A stretch of DNA of 46,118 bases from Bacteroidales bacterium (GTDB taxonomy: Bacteria > Bacteroidota > Bacteroidia > Bacteroidales > Tenuifilaceae), in NCBI GenBank assembly GCA_016931855.1, contig JAFGDZ010000045.1, positions 1 to 46,118 on the forward strand, written 5' to 3'. Both the position numbers and the translations under genes were made by a program. This document shows positions 1 through 7,423 of the stretch, piece by piece (the first letter of the stretch is position 1; every line of letters begins with the position of its first letter). The notes beneath the pieces were generated by a model, which worked only from the letters and a program-made list of their open reading frames with translations, did no database searches and was not told where the DNA came from.

Positions 1-179
1 AACTCAATTAAGTACTGCCAGCAGCACAAGGGACTAGTTGTTTTTGCGTGGTGCCTAATGCCCCGTTTGCCCGAGCCTCCAAAGCCCAGTTTCGTTAAAG
101 CACTGTCCAAAAAAATGGCTATTTTCAACATGTCATAGGATACTGATATTTGAGGCAGGTAATAAATTAAATGTAGCAT

Positions 180-785
180 ATGACCTTTTATATGGGGGAT
201 ACAAGGAAAATATTCATAATATTAATTGCATTCTTTTCGCTTAGCTGTTATGCTGTAACCAAGGTAGAGCGCTTAAATGAAGAACAGACCGACACATTGG
301 ACATTGCAAAAGCCAGGTGCTTCAACGATATCTTGGTATTTGATGTTGATTCCAGCTGCTTTTTCAGGAATGCAGGAAATCCAGATACACTGGTAAAGAA
401 TGGAGGAGGAATTTTTGATAAAGAGAATCGAAAACTAATTAAGTATGATTTATTGGAATATGGAGATTATAGATTTGCTTTATTCAATGGTAGAATTGGA
501 TTAATTTCTGTCATTTTTGACAATCCTAATACTCTTATTACGACTGACAAGTATTCATTAAATAGCAAATTTACATTGAAGGATGCAGCAGTCGCTTTTC
601 CTCATTCATACAAAGAAAAAACAAAGCATCCTGTTTTTGCTAAAGAAATATCAGAAGAGTTTAGTTCAATAGATGATAGCAGATGGAACTGCATATATTT
701 AGACGATGCACATGGTGGCTTGATACAACTTTATTTTGTTGATAAGAAACTACAAGTTGCTTTGTTTGATTTTCCTAAGTTGTAA
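180..785 (+). CDS. Hypothetical putative lipoprotein (201 aa)
   Basis: I do not recognise this family. The N-terminus is a short basic segment followed by a hydrophobic stretch ending in Leu-Ser-Cys at about residues 21-23, which resembles a lipobox, so the protein may be a lipidated envelope protein. A second Met at residue 5 (ATG at 192) is an equally possible start. The rest is mixed charged and aromatic sequence with no catalytic motif that I can see. It stands alone on the plus strand ahead of a toxin-antitoxin operon, in a repeat-containing strip that looks like accessory DNA. The continuous ORF with a signal-like N-terminus supports it being real; function unknown. Confidence 0.6.
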   Translation: MTFYMGDTRKIFIILIAFFSLSCYAVTKVERLNEEQTDTLDIAKARCFNDILVFDVDSSCFFRNAGNPDTLVKNGGGIFDKENRKLIKYDLLEYGDYRFALFNGRIGLISVIFDNPNTLITTDKYSLNSKFTLKDAAVAFPHSYKEKTKHPVFAKEISEEFSSIDDSRWNCIYLDDAHGGLIQLYFVDKKLQVALFDFPKL

Positions 786-796
786 CCCCCGCGTTG

Positions 797-817
797 GGCG
801 GCGGTTGTACCGCCGTC
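797..817. repeat. GC-rich hairpin inside an intergenic repeat element
   Basis: Eight-bp stem (797-804 with 810-817, one G-T pair) around a 5-nt loop, 12 bases after the stop codon of the preceding gene. No T-run follows on the plus strand, so it is a poor intrinsic terminator. Its right arm is the first 8 bases of the 49-bp direct repeat at 810-858. Confidence 0.5.
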
Positions 818-858
818 TGATTATTCTTCAAGGCTTTGCCTTGGGTAAGTAAAGGAAA
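810..858. repeat. 49-bp direct repeat, copy 1 (left of the toxin-antitoxin operon)
   Basis: Matches 1981-2029 base for base except for three differences inside positions 818-821. It contains a perfect 6-bp hairpin with a 3-nt loop (829-834 / 838-843). The two copies bracket the toxin-antitoxin operon and lie in the same orientation. Confidence 0.8.
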
Positions 859-864
859 AGCGAA

Positions 865-884
865 CCCCGCCAAAACAGGCGGGG
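865..884 (-). terminator. Hairpin downstream of the toxin gene
   Basis: Perfect 7-bp GC stem (865-871 / 878-884) with a 6-nt loop, 65 bases beyond the toxin stop codon on the minus strand. The following minus-strand bases are pyrimidine-rich but not a clean T-run, so termination is plausible rather than certain. Confidence 0.45.
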
Positions 885-948
885 ATTGTTGCTTAAAATG
901 CATTATTTATATATAATAAGAGATTGGTATTTAATGGATTGATTTAAA

Positions 949-1257
949 TTATTTTTCACATCTTTCCTCCCATATTTTCGGGTCACGGCTGGTGTGGAGC
1001 ACCGAAGTAACCACAATGGTTTTCTTTTGGTCGTCTATGAAATAATGTACAACAAAGGGGAACTTCTTCACCGTAGCTGTGTGGTTAATTTTATAACGTA
1101 TGGCAAAAGCAGAAGGATTTTTGCGGATAGTTTTGAAAACGGCCTGTACCTGTTTGTAAAACTTTATGCCCAAGTTAGGCTGTGCTTTATTGTACCATTC
1201 GATGCTTTCAATAATATCAAGGCCAGCTGTAGGGTCAACAATAATTTTATAAGCCAT
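949..1257 (-). CDS. Type II toxin, ParE/RelE family
   Basis: 102 aa, the usual length for the ParE/RelE fold, whose members are mRNA interferases or gyrase poisons. The early part has the family pattern of a helix with Ile-Glu-Trp-Tyr (about residues 19-22), followed by a Phe-Tyr-Lys-Gln-Val segment, and then the characteristic middle and end: Pro-Phe-Val-Val-His-Tyr and a strand ending in Val-Leu-His-Thr-Ser-Arg-Asp-Pro. The last motif is typical of the ParE-like subgroup common in Bacteroidota. The gene overlaps the upstream antitoxin gene by 11 bp, implying translational coupling, and is the last gene of a three-gene operon. Whether it acts on RNA or on gyrase cannot be decided from the sequence. 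Confidence 0.88.
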   Translation of the reverse strand: MAYKIIVDPTAGLDIIESIEWYNKAQPNLGIKFYKQVQAVFKTIRKNPSAFAIRYKINHTATVKKFPFVVHYFIDDQKKTIVVTSVLHTSRDPKIWEERCEK

Positions 1258-1474
1258 ACTTTTGGTTTATTTCTTCTTGAACGCCTTCCCAATCCCTGTA
1301 GCTTTCAGGGTTTTTCTTGTAGTTTTCCATTCGTTGGTCAATAATCTCCTTGTGCCATTCCGGGATATCTGTACTTTCAATGGCTTCAACTTTTTTCACA
1401 AATGAAAGGCTTTTCATGAGTTCCATAAAAAGGCTTTCTTTATTATCGGGTATAGTAACTGTAATTTGTTTCAT
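1247..1474 (-). CDS. Antitoxin partner of the ParE/RelE-like toxin
   Basis: 75 aa, rich in Lys and Glu, with an N-terminal beta-strand (KQITVTIPDN) followed by a helix and a long charged tail. This layout matches small Bacteroidota antitoxins that neutralise RelE/ParE toxins, with an N-terminal dimerisation/DNA-binding part and a toxin-wrapping C-terminal tail. It lies 12 bp downstream of an HTH regulator gene and overlaps the toxin gene by 11 bp. The assignment rests mainly on position and size; I see no named DNA-binding motif such as a clear ribbon-helix-helix. Confidence 0.8.
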   Translation of the reverse strand: MKQITVTIPDNKESLFMELMKSLSFVKKVEAIESTDIPEWHKEIIDQRMENYKKNPESYRDWEGVQEEINQKYGL

Positions 1475-1486
1475 AATTAATTGATG

Positions 1487-1822
1487 TTAAGATGTGTAAG
1501 TCTGTTTGGCCTTAAAGTCACGTATTGCTAAATCCAAAAAAGCATCAATTACTTTTCTTGTATCACCAGAAATGTCCTGTATTACCTCAAATTTCTTAAG
1601 TAAATCTTTGTCTTTTATCTGCACCTGATTATCGCTTACAAGATAATCTGTAGTAACCCCGAGAGCATCGGCAAGAGCCTTGAGCGCATCAGCAGGGGGG
1701 ATGCTTGCTCCCAGCTCATAACGAGACAGGGTTTTAGGATTAATCTCCGAAGCCTTTGCCAAATCCCCTTGTGATAAATCTTTCTGTTGGCGTGTAAGCC
1801 TTATTCTTTCTGCAATGGTCAT
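1487..1822 (-). CDS. XRE-family helix-turn-helix regulator
   Basis: About 111 aa from the preferred start at the second Met (MTIAERIRL...); an alternative ATG lies 6 bases upstream at 1828. Residues 4-60 form a Cro/CI-type HTH: two helices with 'SQGDLAKASEINPKTLSRYE' as the recognition segment, then 'PPADALKALADALGV', a standard XRE ending. The C-terminal part (about 65-111) is a charged helical region. It is the first gene of the toxin-antitoxin operon, 12 bp before the antitoxin, so it probably represses the operon. A TAnnTTTG promoter element lies about 50 bases upstream. Three-gene toxin-antitoxin operons with a separate regulator are known; this is one by arrangement. Confidence 0.87.
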   Translation of the reverse strand: MTIAERIRLTRQQKDLSQGDLAKASEINPKTLSRYELGASIPPADALKALADALGVTTDYLVSDNQVQIKDKDLLKKFEVIQDISGDTRKVIDAFLDLAIRDFKAKQTYTS

Positions 1823-1871
1823 AAGCAAGAATATTTAAGGTTGTTTTGTTTTAATTGAATCCACTTCTCGA

Positions 1872-1879
1872 CAAAAGTA
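1872..1879 (-). promoter_or_regulatory. Bacteroidota -7 promoter element for the toxin-antitoxin operon
   Basis: Minus-strand TACTTTTG matches TAnnTTTG, about 50 bases upstream of the HTH regulator start. No convincing -33 element was identified. Confidence 0.55.
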
Positions 1880-1980
1880 AGAATAAATATTGAAATATGT
1901 CTCATAAATGTCTGTTGTAATGGTTTCAATACATCGTATAGTTGCATTGTTTTATTACCCCGTTCTCATGAGGCTCTTTT

Positions 1981-2029
1981 CCGCCGTCCAAATATTCTTC
2001 AAGGCTTTGCCTTGGGTAAGTAAAGGAAA
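1981..2029. repeat. 49-bp direct repeat, copy 2 (right of the toxin-antitoxin operon)
   Basis: Same orientation as 810-858 with three mismatches. Includes the 6-bp hairpin at 2000-2005 / 2009-2014. Confidence 0.8.
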
Positions 2030-2079
2030 TCGCACGTCTCCTGTCGTGTGGTAACGTAGAAGAATAAGAACCCGTGCAA

Positions 2080-2176
2080 CAAGAACTAATTCTTGAAACG
2101 AGATTCTTTGGCAACGCCAGATATGTTATTGTTATGAGCAATCGGTAATTAGCCATATTTGCCACATAGCATGCCC
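2080..2176. repeat. 97-bp imperfect direct repeat, copy A
   Basis: Aligns without gaps to 2335-2431 at about 80 percent identity (19 mismatches counted by eye). Its central part, around 'cagatatg' and 'taatgagcaa'-like sequence, is best conserved. Non-coding. Confidence 0.75.
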
Positions 2177-2181
2177 CGCTA

Positions 2182-2202
2182 GCGCGGATTTGCAATCCGT
2201 GC
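2182..2202. repeat. REP-like palindrome 1
   Basis: Nine-bp stem with one G-T pair (2182-2190 / 2194-2202) and a 3-nt loop, core CGGATT...AATCCG. The form resembles palindromes mobilised by REP-associated tyrosine transposases (RAYT); no such transposase gene is in this window. Confidence 0.55.
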
Positions 2203-2294
2203 GGATGTCGTAAAGATTAAGTAGCCAATAGCCTAGTTGTAACCCGTTAGGTTTTTACGTTTGCAGAAAACTTTATGTGCTAAAGCTAGAATGT

Positions 2295-2313
2295 CACGGA
2301 CTATAAGTCCGCG
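2295..2313. repeat. REP-like palindrome 2
   Basis: Eight-base arms with one mismatch (2295-2302 / 2306-2313) and a 3-nt loop, core CGGACT...AGTCCG, a close relative of the palindrome at 2182-2202. Confidence 0.55.
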
Positions 2314-2334
2314 CCAGCAATAGAAACGGCATAG

Positions 2335-2431
2335 CAAGAGCTAACCATTGAGACGAGGCTTTTTCGCAACGTCAGATATGTAGTTGTAATGAGCAATTGG
2401 TAATTGGCCATATTTGCCATAAAACGTGCCC
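2335..2431. repeat. 97-bp imperfect direct repeat, copy B
   Basis: Partner of 2080-2176, same orientation, spaced 255 bp from start to start. Each copy lies close to one REP-like palindrome, but the palindrome follows copy A and precedes copy B. Confidence 0.75.
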
Positions 2432-2511
2432 AATTTTGCCTTTATCGCGAATAAGTGTAGTGTTGTGCGCTTTTGTCGTTTTAATCTAACTAGCGCCCTT
2501 TTTTCGCAAAA

Positions 2512-2544
2512 ACAGAAAAGCCTCCATAAAGGAGGCTTTTCTGT
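2512..2544 (-). terminator. Intrinsic terminator of the yceD-rpmF-plsX-fabH operon
   Basis: Perfect 14-bp stem (2512-2525 / 2531-2544) with a 5-nt loop, 18 bases past the fabH stop codon. The minus strand continues with a T-run. Confidence 0.92.
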
Positions 2545-2561
2545 ATATGTTGTTTGTTGGC

Positions 2562-3572
2562 TTACTTCTTAACCTTATCGCCATCGTATGCCCACTTAAT
2601 GTAAGCGGCACCCCAGGTAAAGCCAGCTCCAAAAGTAGCAATAATAATGTTATCGCCCTTTTTAAGTTTTGGTTCCCACTCCCATAAGCACAATGGAATG
2701 GTTGCGCTGGTGGTGTTGCCGTAACGGGTAATGTTAATCATTACCTGCTCCTTGCTAATCTCCATACGCTTAGCGGTAGCCTCAATAATACGCATGTTTG
2801 CCTGATGGGGCACTAACCACGCAAGGTTTTCTGGCGTTAGGTTATTCCTTCTCATCATCTCAACAGCGGTATCGGCCATGTTTGATACGGCCGCCTTAAA
2901 CACGGGTTGACCTTCCTGATAAATGTAGTGCTGCCTTTTGGTTACTGTTTCAATGCTTGCTGGGTAGCACGATCCTCCTGCAACTTGGTGTAGGTGCTTG
3001 CGACCAGAACCGTCAACCTGCATTAGGGAGTCAACCACCCCAAAGCCATCTTCGCAAGGCTCAAGCATAACTGCGCCAGCTCCATCGCCAAAAATTGGGC
3101 ATGTGGAACGGTCGGTGTAGTCGGTTATTGACGACATCTTGTCGGCACCAACTACAATAACTTTTTTATGCGTTCCGCACTCAACAAACTTCGAGGCGGT
3201 AACTAGAGCATAAAGAAAGCTAGAGCAGCCAGCATTAACATCGTATCCAAAGGCATTTTTTATGCCCGCTTTGTCGCTAATGATGTTTGCGGTGGCAGGG
3301 AATACCATGTCTGGTGTAACCACTCCGCAAATAAGCATATCAACTTCTTCTGGACGGGTATTGGTTTTACGCAAAAGGTCATTTACAGCATGAATGGCCA
3401 TGTCCGATGTTCCCAATCCTTCTCCCTTGAGAATTCGACGCTCTTCAATTCCAATTCTGGTCATTATCCACTCGTTAGTGGTGTCAACCATACGGCTAAG
3501 CTCATCGTTGGTAAGGATGTAGTCGGGAACATACCCGGCCACTCCGGTAATTGCTGCAGTAATCTTACCCAT
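2562..3572 (-). CDS. fabH: 3-oxoacyl-[acyl-carrier-protein] synthase III
   Basis: 336 aa, normal for FabH, the cytoplasmic condensing enzyme that starts fatty-acid synthesis by joining an acyl-CoA with malonyl-ACP. The catalytic triad is visible: Cys116 in 'NAGCSSFL', His256 in 'VPHQANMRI' (the family signature for ACP binding) and Asn286 in 'RYGNTTSA'. The N-terminal 'TNEWIMTRIGIEERR' is also typical. The start codon overlaps the plsX stop by one base (TAATG), indicating translational coupling. It is the last gene of the conserved yceD-rpmF-plsX-fabH operon and is followed by a strong terminator. Nothing unusual. Confidence 0.97.
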   Translation of the reverse strand: MGKITAAITGVAGYVPDYILTNDELSRMVDTTNEWIMTRIGIEERRILKGEGLGTSDMAIHAVNDLLRKTNTRPEEVDMLICGVVTPDMVFPATANIISDKAGIKNAFGYDVNAGCSSFLYALVTASKFVECGTHKKVIVVGADKMSSITDYTDRSTCPIFGDGAGAVMLEPCEDGFGVVDSLMQVDGSGRKHLHQVAGGSCYPASIETVTKRQHYIYQEGQPVFKAAVSNMADTAVEMMRRNNLTPENLAWLVPHQANMRIIEATAKRMEISKEQVMINITRYGNTTSATIPLCLWEWEPKLKKGDNIIIATFGAGFTWGAAYIKWAYDGDKVKK

Positions 3573-4513
3573 TAGTTAAAGGCTTCTTTAATTTTTTGGC
3601 AGAGGTTAGAACCAATGACTTCACGTGTTTGTAGAATCATGTTCATGATAGCCTTGGCATTTGAAACCCCATGCCCAATAATTACTGGTGCATTTACGCC
3701 AAGTACTGGTGTACCTCCGTAGTTTTCGAAGTTAAATCTTTCAAAGAAAGGATCTTGTATTTTCCTTTTTTTGAGTATGTGATAAATGGCTTCGGCTTCT
3801 TTAAGAACTACGTTTCCTACAAAGCCATCGCAAACCACAACGTCTGCTTTGTCGTTAGAAAAGAGCTGGTTGCCCTCTACGTTTCCAACAAAGTTAAACT
3901 CTGTGGCATCTTTCATTAACTCAAATGCGCTTTTGGTTACCAGGTTCCCTTTTTCCTCCTCCTCACCAATGTTAAGAAGGGCTACACGGGGATTGGCAAT
4001 GTTTAGCACAAACTTTGCGTATAGCGATCCCAAAATACCGTACTGGTGAAGTACATCGGGTTTGCAGTCGGGGTTTATTCCCACATCAAGCAACAGGTTA
4101 AATTCTGTTTCCGATACAGGAATGTACGATGCAATGGCAGGGCGGATAATTCCATTTACCTGCTTTACTGAGTACATGGCACCAACAAGCATAGCCCCTG
4201 TGCTTCCTGCACTTGCAAATCCGTCTATCTTACCCATTGCAAGGTGCTTAAAGCCAACGGCAATACTTGAATCTGGTTTTTGGGTGAACGCTTTGGCGGG
4301 ATGGTCTCCCATTCCAATAACTTCTGAGCAATGAACAATCTCAAAAGAATCCTCACTTACTCCTTCTTTTTTTAGAAGAGGAGTAATCTTGTCCTTATCA
4401 CCAAAAAGAATAATTTGTTGATCGGGTGACAGGGATTTTTGAGCGAGAACAGCTCCCGACACTACTGCATCGGGGGCAAAATCTCCACCCATTGCGTCTA
4501 CGCCAATTTTCAT
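3572..4513 (-). CDS. plsX: Phosphate acyltransferase PlsX
   Basis: 313 aa, slightly short for the family but complete. PlsX converts acyl-ACP and phosphate into acyl-phosphate, the acyl donor for PlsY in phospholipid synthesis; it is a peripheral membrane enzyme. The N-terminus 'MKIGVDAMGGDFAPDAVV' is the family hallmark, followed by 'ASAGSTGAML' (about residues 101-110) and 'VVCDGFVGNV' near residues 226-235, both conserved in PlsX. It precedes fabH with a one-base stop/start overlap and follows rpmF by 55 bases, giving the standard arrangement that links ribosome and membrane-lipid synthesis. Confidence 0.96.
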   Translation of the reverse strand: MKIGVDAMGGDFAPDAVVSGAVLAQKSLSPDQQIILFGDKDKITPLLKKEGVSEDSFEIVHCSEVIGMGDHPAKAFTQKPDSSIAVGFKHLAMGKIDGFASAGSTGAMLVGAMYSVKQVNGIIRPAIASYIPVSETEFNLLLDVGINPDCKPDVLHQYGILGSLYAKFVLNIANPRVALLNIGEEEEKGNLVTKSAFELMKDATEFNFVGNVEGNQLFSNDKADVVVCDGFVGNVVLKEAEAIYHILKKRKIQDPFFERFNFENYGGTPVLGVNAPVIIGHGVSNAKAIMNMILQTREVIGSNLCQKIKEAFN

Positions 4514-4568
4514 AAGTTAATGTTTGGGTTACTGATTATGATAAAGCCCTGCGTTACCTGCTAACAGG

Positions 4569-4754
4569 TTATGCGTTTACGGTCTTCTCAATAGCCAGTT
4601 TCCCACGGTAGAATCCGCAATCTGGGCATACGCGGTGGTACTGTACAGTTGCGCCACAGTTTGAGCAGGTTCCCAATGTTGGCAATACAGCCTTTTGGTG
4701 GGTTCTGCGCTTATTCCTTCTCTGCTTCGAAATCTTTGATTTAGGATGTGCCAT
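4569..4754 (-). CDS. rpmF: 50S ribosomal protein L32
   Basis: 61 aa, the normal size. The N-terminus 'MAHPKSKISKQRRNKRR' is basic and typical of L32. Four cysteines at positions 30, 33, 43 and 46 form the zinc ribbon. It lies between yceD and plsX as in many bacteria. The zinc-ribbon version is present; no cysteine-free paralogue is in this window. Confidence 0.97.
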   Translation of the reverse strand: MAHPKSKISKQRRNKRRTHQKAVLPTLGTCSNCGATVQYHRVCPDCGFYRGKLAIEKTVNA

Positions 4755-4782
4755 TTTACAAGCGTTTTATGAAATTGTACAA

Positions 4783-5328
4783 CTAGTTAAAATTCAAGTC
4801 TCTTAGTTTGTTCCATCGGGGATCAACTGGTTCTTCTTCCGGTTCATCCTCCTCTGGTGTATCATTGCTAATGTATCCAATTTTGCTGAGCATCTCTTGG
4901 TTGCATGCCTTTTGGTCGGTGCCTTTTATTCCGTGGTACCGCTTGTAGGGCAGGCTTAGCCAAGTGCTCTCGTAGATGTATTGAGCTAAGTTGAGCTCGC
5001 TCTCATCGGGCGAGATAACTATGTACTCATCATCGTCAACTTCGTTCTCACCATACCTAACGTAAAACTTGCCGTTGTATGATGTGGGTAGGCTAAAGTA
5101 CTCTAAGCATCTATCGCAAAGTACTTCAACGTTTCCAGTGATGTTTACGGTTACCTCTAGCATGTTATTCCTCTTTTCGAGGCAAATTTTTGCTAAAAGT
5201 TTTCCGTTTTTTACTTCACTTTCTTCAAAAAGTTCAAAGAACTTATCGTCAATATCAAACTCAAAGTCGTGAATTCCGACCTTGAGTCCTTTGAAAAATA
5301 TTGAGTATGAACTAAGTTGCCTCTTCAT
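4783..5328 (-). CDS. yceD: YceD family protein (DUF177)
   Basis: 181 aa. The family (DUF177) is found next to rpmF in most bacteria and is linked to ribosomal RNA and large-subunit biology, though its exact role is not settled. The family CxxC motif 'CDRCLEYF' is seen at about residues 91-98, followed by a strongly acidic patch ('ENEVDDDEYIVI') and an acidic C-terminal tail ('PEEDEPEEEP'). It is the first gene of the operon, with a TAnnTTTG promoter 22-29 bases upstream and 28 bases separating it from rpmF. Confidence 0.9.
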   Translation of the reverse strand: MKRQLSSYSIFFKGLKVGIHDFEFDIDDKFFELFEESEVKNGKLLAKICLEKRNNMLEVTVNITGNVEVLCDRCLEYFSLPTSYNGKFYVRYGENEVDDDEYIVISPDESELNLAQYIYESTWLSLPYKRYHGIKGTDQKACNQEMLSKIGYISNDTPEEDEPEEEPVDPRWNKLRDLNFN

Positions 5329-5349
5329 GGCTCTTTAAAAAACATCGCG

Positions 5350-5357
5350 CAAAGGTA
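5350..5357 (-). promoter_or_regulatory. -7 promoter element for yceD-rpmF-plsX-fabH
   Basis: Minus-strand TACCTTTG, an exact TAnnTTTG match, 22 bases upstream of the yceD start codon; the 5' leader would be about 15 nt. Confidence 0.75.
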
Positions 5358-5414
5358 AAAATTAATATCAAATAAAAAAATTTGATGCTATATCTCACTA
5401 TTTGCGGGCTTATT

Positions 5415-7211
5415 CTACTTTTGGCTTCGCTTTCTATCGTTCTCGTCAAGGAGGATTTTGCGTAGTCGCATTGACTTGGGGGTTACCTCAACGTACTCGT
5501 CTTCCTGGATGTACTCCAATGCCTCCTCTAAGCTAAACTTTATGGGGGGGGCAAGGAATGCCTTATCGTCGGAACCTGAGGCGCGCATGTTGGTTAGCTT
5601 CTTTGATTTGGTTACGTTAACCACTAGGTCGCCGGCGCGCGAGTTCTCGCCAATAACCTGTCCAACGTAAACATCCTCGTGCGAATCGACAAAGAACTTA
5701 CCCCTATCCTGAAGCTTGTTTAGCGCATAGGCAAAGGCAGTTCCGCCCTCCATAGAGATTAGCGATCCGTTTTGCCTTAGCTCTATTTCGCCGCGGTATG
5801 GCTCAAAGTCTTTAAAGCGATGTGCAATTACGGCTTCGCCAGCAGTTGCGGTAAGAAGCGTGTTTCTTAGGCCAATAATACCTCTGGATGGGATTTCGAA
5901 CTCAAGGTGTATGCGGTCGCCCTTGCGTTCCATTTGTAGCAGAACGCCTTTACGGCGGTTTACTATCTCAATGGCTTTTCCCGATACCTCTTCGGGCAGG
6001 TCGATGGTTAGAACCTCAATGGGCTCGCACTTCTCGCCGCCAACCATTTTGATGATAACCTGTGGCTGTCCTACCTGTAGCTCATAGCCTTCGCGGCGCA
6101 TGGTTTCTATTAGAACCGAGAGGTGTAGAACGCCTCTTCCGTAAACGATAAAGGCATCGGCTTTATCGGTTTCCTTAACTCTTAGGGCTAGGTTTTTCTC
6201 AAGCTCCTTGTCAAGTCTATCCTTTAGGTGGCGCGATGTTACAAACTTGCCGTCCTTACCAAAGAAAGGGGAGTCGTTAATGGTGAAAAGCATGCTCATG
6301 GTAGGCTCGTCAACAGCAATGGTTGGTAGCGCTTCGGGGTTTTCCCAGTCGCTAATAGTGTCGCCAATGTCAAAACCTTCTATGCCTACAACTGCGCATA
6401 TATCGCCCGATACAACCTTGTCAACCTTACGTTTCTCTAGCCCTTCAAAAACTAGTAGGTCTTTTATTTTGGTTCGGATTACGCGGCCGTCATTTTTCAT
6501 TAGGGAGACGTTTTGTCCAGGGACAAGTTCGCCTCTGTGCAGCCTGCCAATGGCAATACGTCCTACGTACGAAGAGTAGTCAAGTGAGGTGATTAGTAGC
6601 TGTGGAGTTCCTTTAAGCGCTTCTGGCTCAGGAACGTATTCTACTATACGCTCAAGTAGTGCGGTGATATCTGTGGCCGGCTTTTTCCAGTCGTCCGACA
6701 TCCATCCCTGCTTTGCGCTTCCGTAAATGGTGGGGAAGTTAAGCTGCTCTTCGTTCGCGTTTAGGCTGAACATCAGCTCAAATACCTCTTCCTGCACCTC
6801 TTCGGGGCGGCAGTTGGGCTTGTCAACCTTGTTGATAACCACAATGGGTTTAAGCCCAAGCGCTAGCGCTTTTTGAAGTACAAAGCGAGTTTGTGGCATG
6901 GTTCCTTCAAATGCATCAACAAGAAGCAGAACACCATCGGCCATGTTTAGCACGCGCTCTACCTCGCCGCCAAAGTCGGAGTGACCTGGTGTGTCAATAA
7001 TGTTAATCTTTACGTCTTTATAATTAACAGAAACGTTCTTGGCAAGAATGGTGATTCCGCGTTCGCGTTCTAGGTCGTTACTGTCAAGAATAAGGTCTCC
7101 TGGAGTTTCGTGCTCTTTGAAGAGTTTGCCCTGAATGATCATCTTGTCAACTAGTGTGGTCTTCCCGTGATCGACATGGGCAATGATGGCAATGTTTCTA
7201 ATTTTGAGCAT
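5415..7211 (-). CDS. typA: Translational GTPase TypA/BipA
   Basis: 598 aa, full length. TypA/BipA is a ribosome-binding GTPase of the EF-G family involved in large-subunit assembly and stress growth. GTPase motifs are all present: G1 'AHVDHGKTT' (about residues 10-18), G2 region '[10 protein letters not shown]', G3 '[16 protein letters not shown]', G4 'NKVDKP' and G5 'GSAKQGW'. The C-terminal half has '[18 protein letters not shown]' and '[14 protein letters not shown]', which are specific to TypA rather than EF-G or LepA. Monocistronic, with its own TAnnTTTG promoter. Confidence 0.98.
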   Translation of the reverse strand: MLKIRNIAIIAHVDHGKTTLVDKMIIQGKLFKEHETPGDLILDSNDLERERGITILAKNVSVNYKDVKINIIDTPGHSDFGGEVERVLNMADGVLLLVDAFEGTMPQTRFVLQKALALGLKPIVVINKVDKPNCRPEEVQEEVFELMFSLNANEEQLNFPTIYGSAKQGWMSDDWKKPATDITALLERIVEYVPEPEALKGTPQLLITSLDYSSYVGRIAIGRLHRGELVPGQNVSLMKNDGRVIRTKIKDLLVFEGLEKRKVDKVVSGDICAVVGIEGFDIGDTISDWENPEALPTIAVDEPTMSMLFTINDSPFFGKDGKFVTSRHLKDRLDKELEKNLALRVKETDKADAFIVYGRGVLHLSVLIETMRREGYELQVGQPQVIIKMVGGEKCEPIEVLTIDLPEEVSGKAIEIVNRRKGVLLQMERKGDRIHLEFEIPSRGIIGLRNTLLTATAGEAVIAHRFKDFEPYRGEIELRQNGSLISMEGGTAFAYALNKLQDRGKFFVDSHEDVYVGQVIGENSRAGDLVVNVTKSKKLTNMRASGSDDKAFLAPPIKFSLEEALEYIQEDEYVEVTPKSMRLRKILLDENDRKRSQK

Positions 7212-7235
7212 TTAATTGCAATAAATTTTGGGGTG

Positions 7236-7243
7236 CAAAGGTA
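7236..7243 (-). promoter_or_regulatory. -7 promoter element for typA
   Basis: Minus-strand TACCTTTG, identical to the yceD element, 25 bases upstream of the typA ATG. Confidence 0.75.
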
Positions 7244-7368
7244 GCGTTATTATTTCTTTTATCTGTTATAAATGCTTGTTGTTTCGGTGGCATTTTTTTG
7301 TTGATTGGTTTTTATTGGCATTTGTATTGATATGGCTGTGCTTGCACGGAGTGTTAAATTGTGCAAAA

Positions 7369-7402
7369 GCAAAGAGCTACCCTTTGATGGATAGCTCTTT
7401 GC
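7369..7402 (-). terminator. Probable terminator of the ABC exporter operon
   Basis: Perfect 11-bp stem (7369-7379 / 7392-7402) with a 12-nt loop, 20 bases past the permease stop; followed on the minus strand by TTTT then mixed bases. Confidence 0.65.
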
Positions 7403-7423
7403 TGGTATTTGATGGATAGCTCT
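7383..7423. repeat. 16-bp tandem-type direct repeat over the permease stop codon
   Basis: The 16-mer tttgatggatagctct occurs at 7383-7398 and 7408-7423 (25-bp period). The second copy includes part of the permease stop codon; the first forms part of the terminator hairpin. Confidence 0.8.

Larger units (their letters stand above)
1829..2561. other. Non-coding repeat-rich interval
   Basis: This 733-base gap carries the toxin-antitoxin promoter, the second copy of the 49-bp repeat, two copies of a diverged 97-bp repeat, two REP-like palindromes and the fabH terminator. No convincing gene is present. A minus-strand reading frame at 1926-2195 runs through several of these repeats and was not accepted. 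Confidence 0.7.

Noticed and set aside
994-1344. 116-codon plus-strand ORF
   Set aside because: It is the complement of the toxin and antitoxin genes, which have clear family motifs and operon spacing.
1926-2195. 89-codon minus-strand ORF
   Set aside because: It runs through the 49-bp repeat, the 97-bp repeat and a REP-like palindrome, and its product has no protein-like pattern.
7228-7419. 63-codon plus-strand ORF
   Set aside because: It lies over the typA promoter and the ABC operon terminator; composition is typical of a chance frame.
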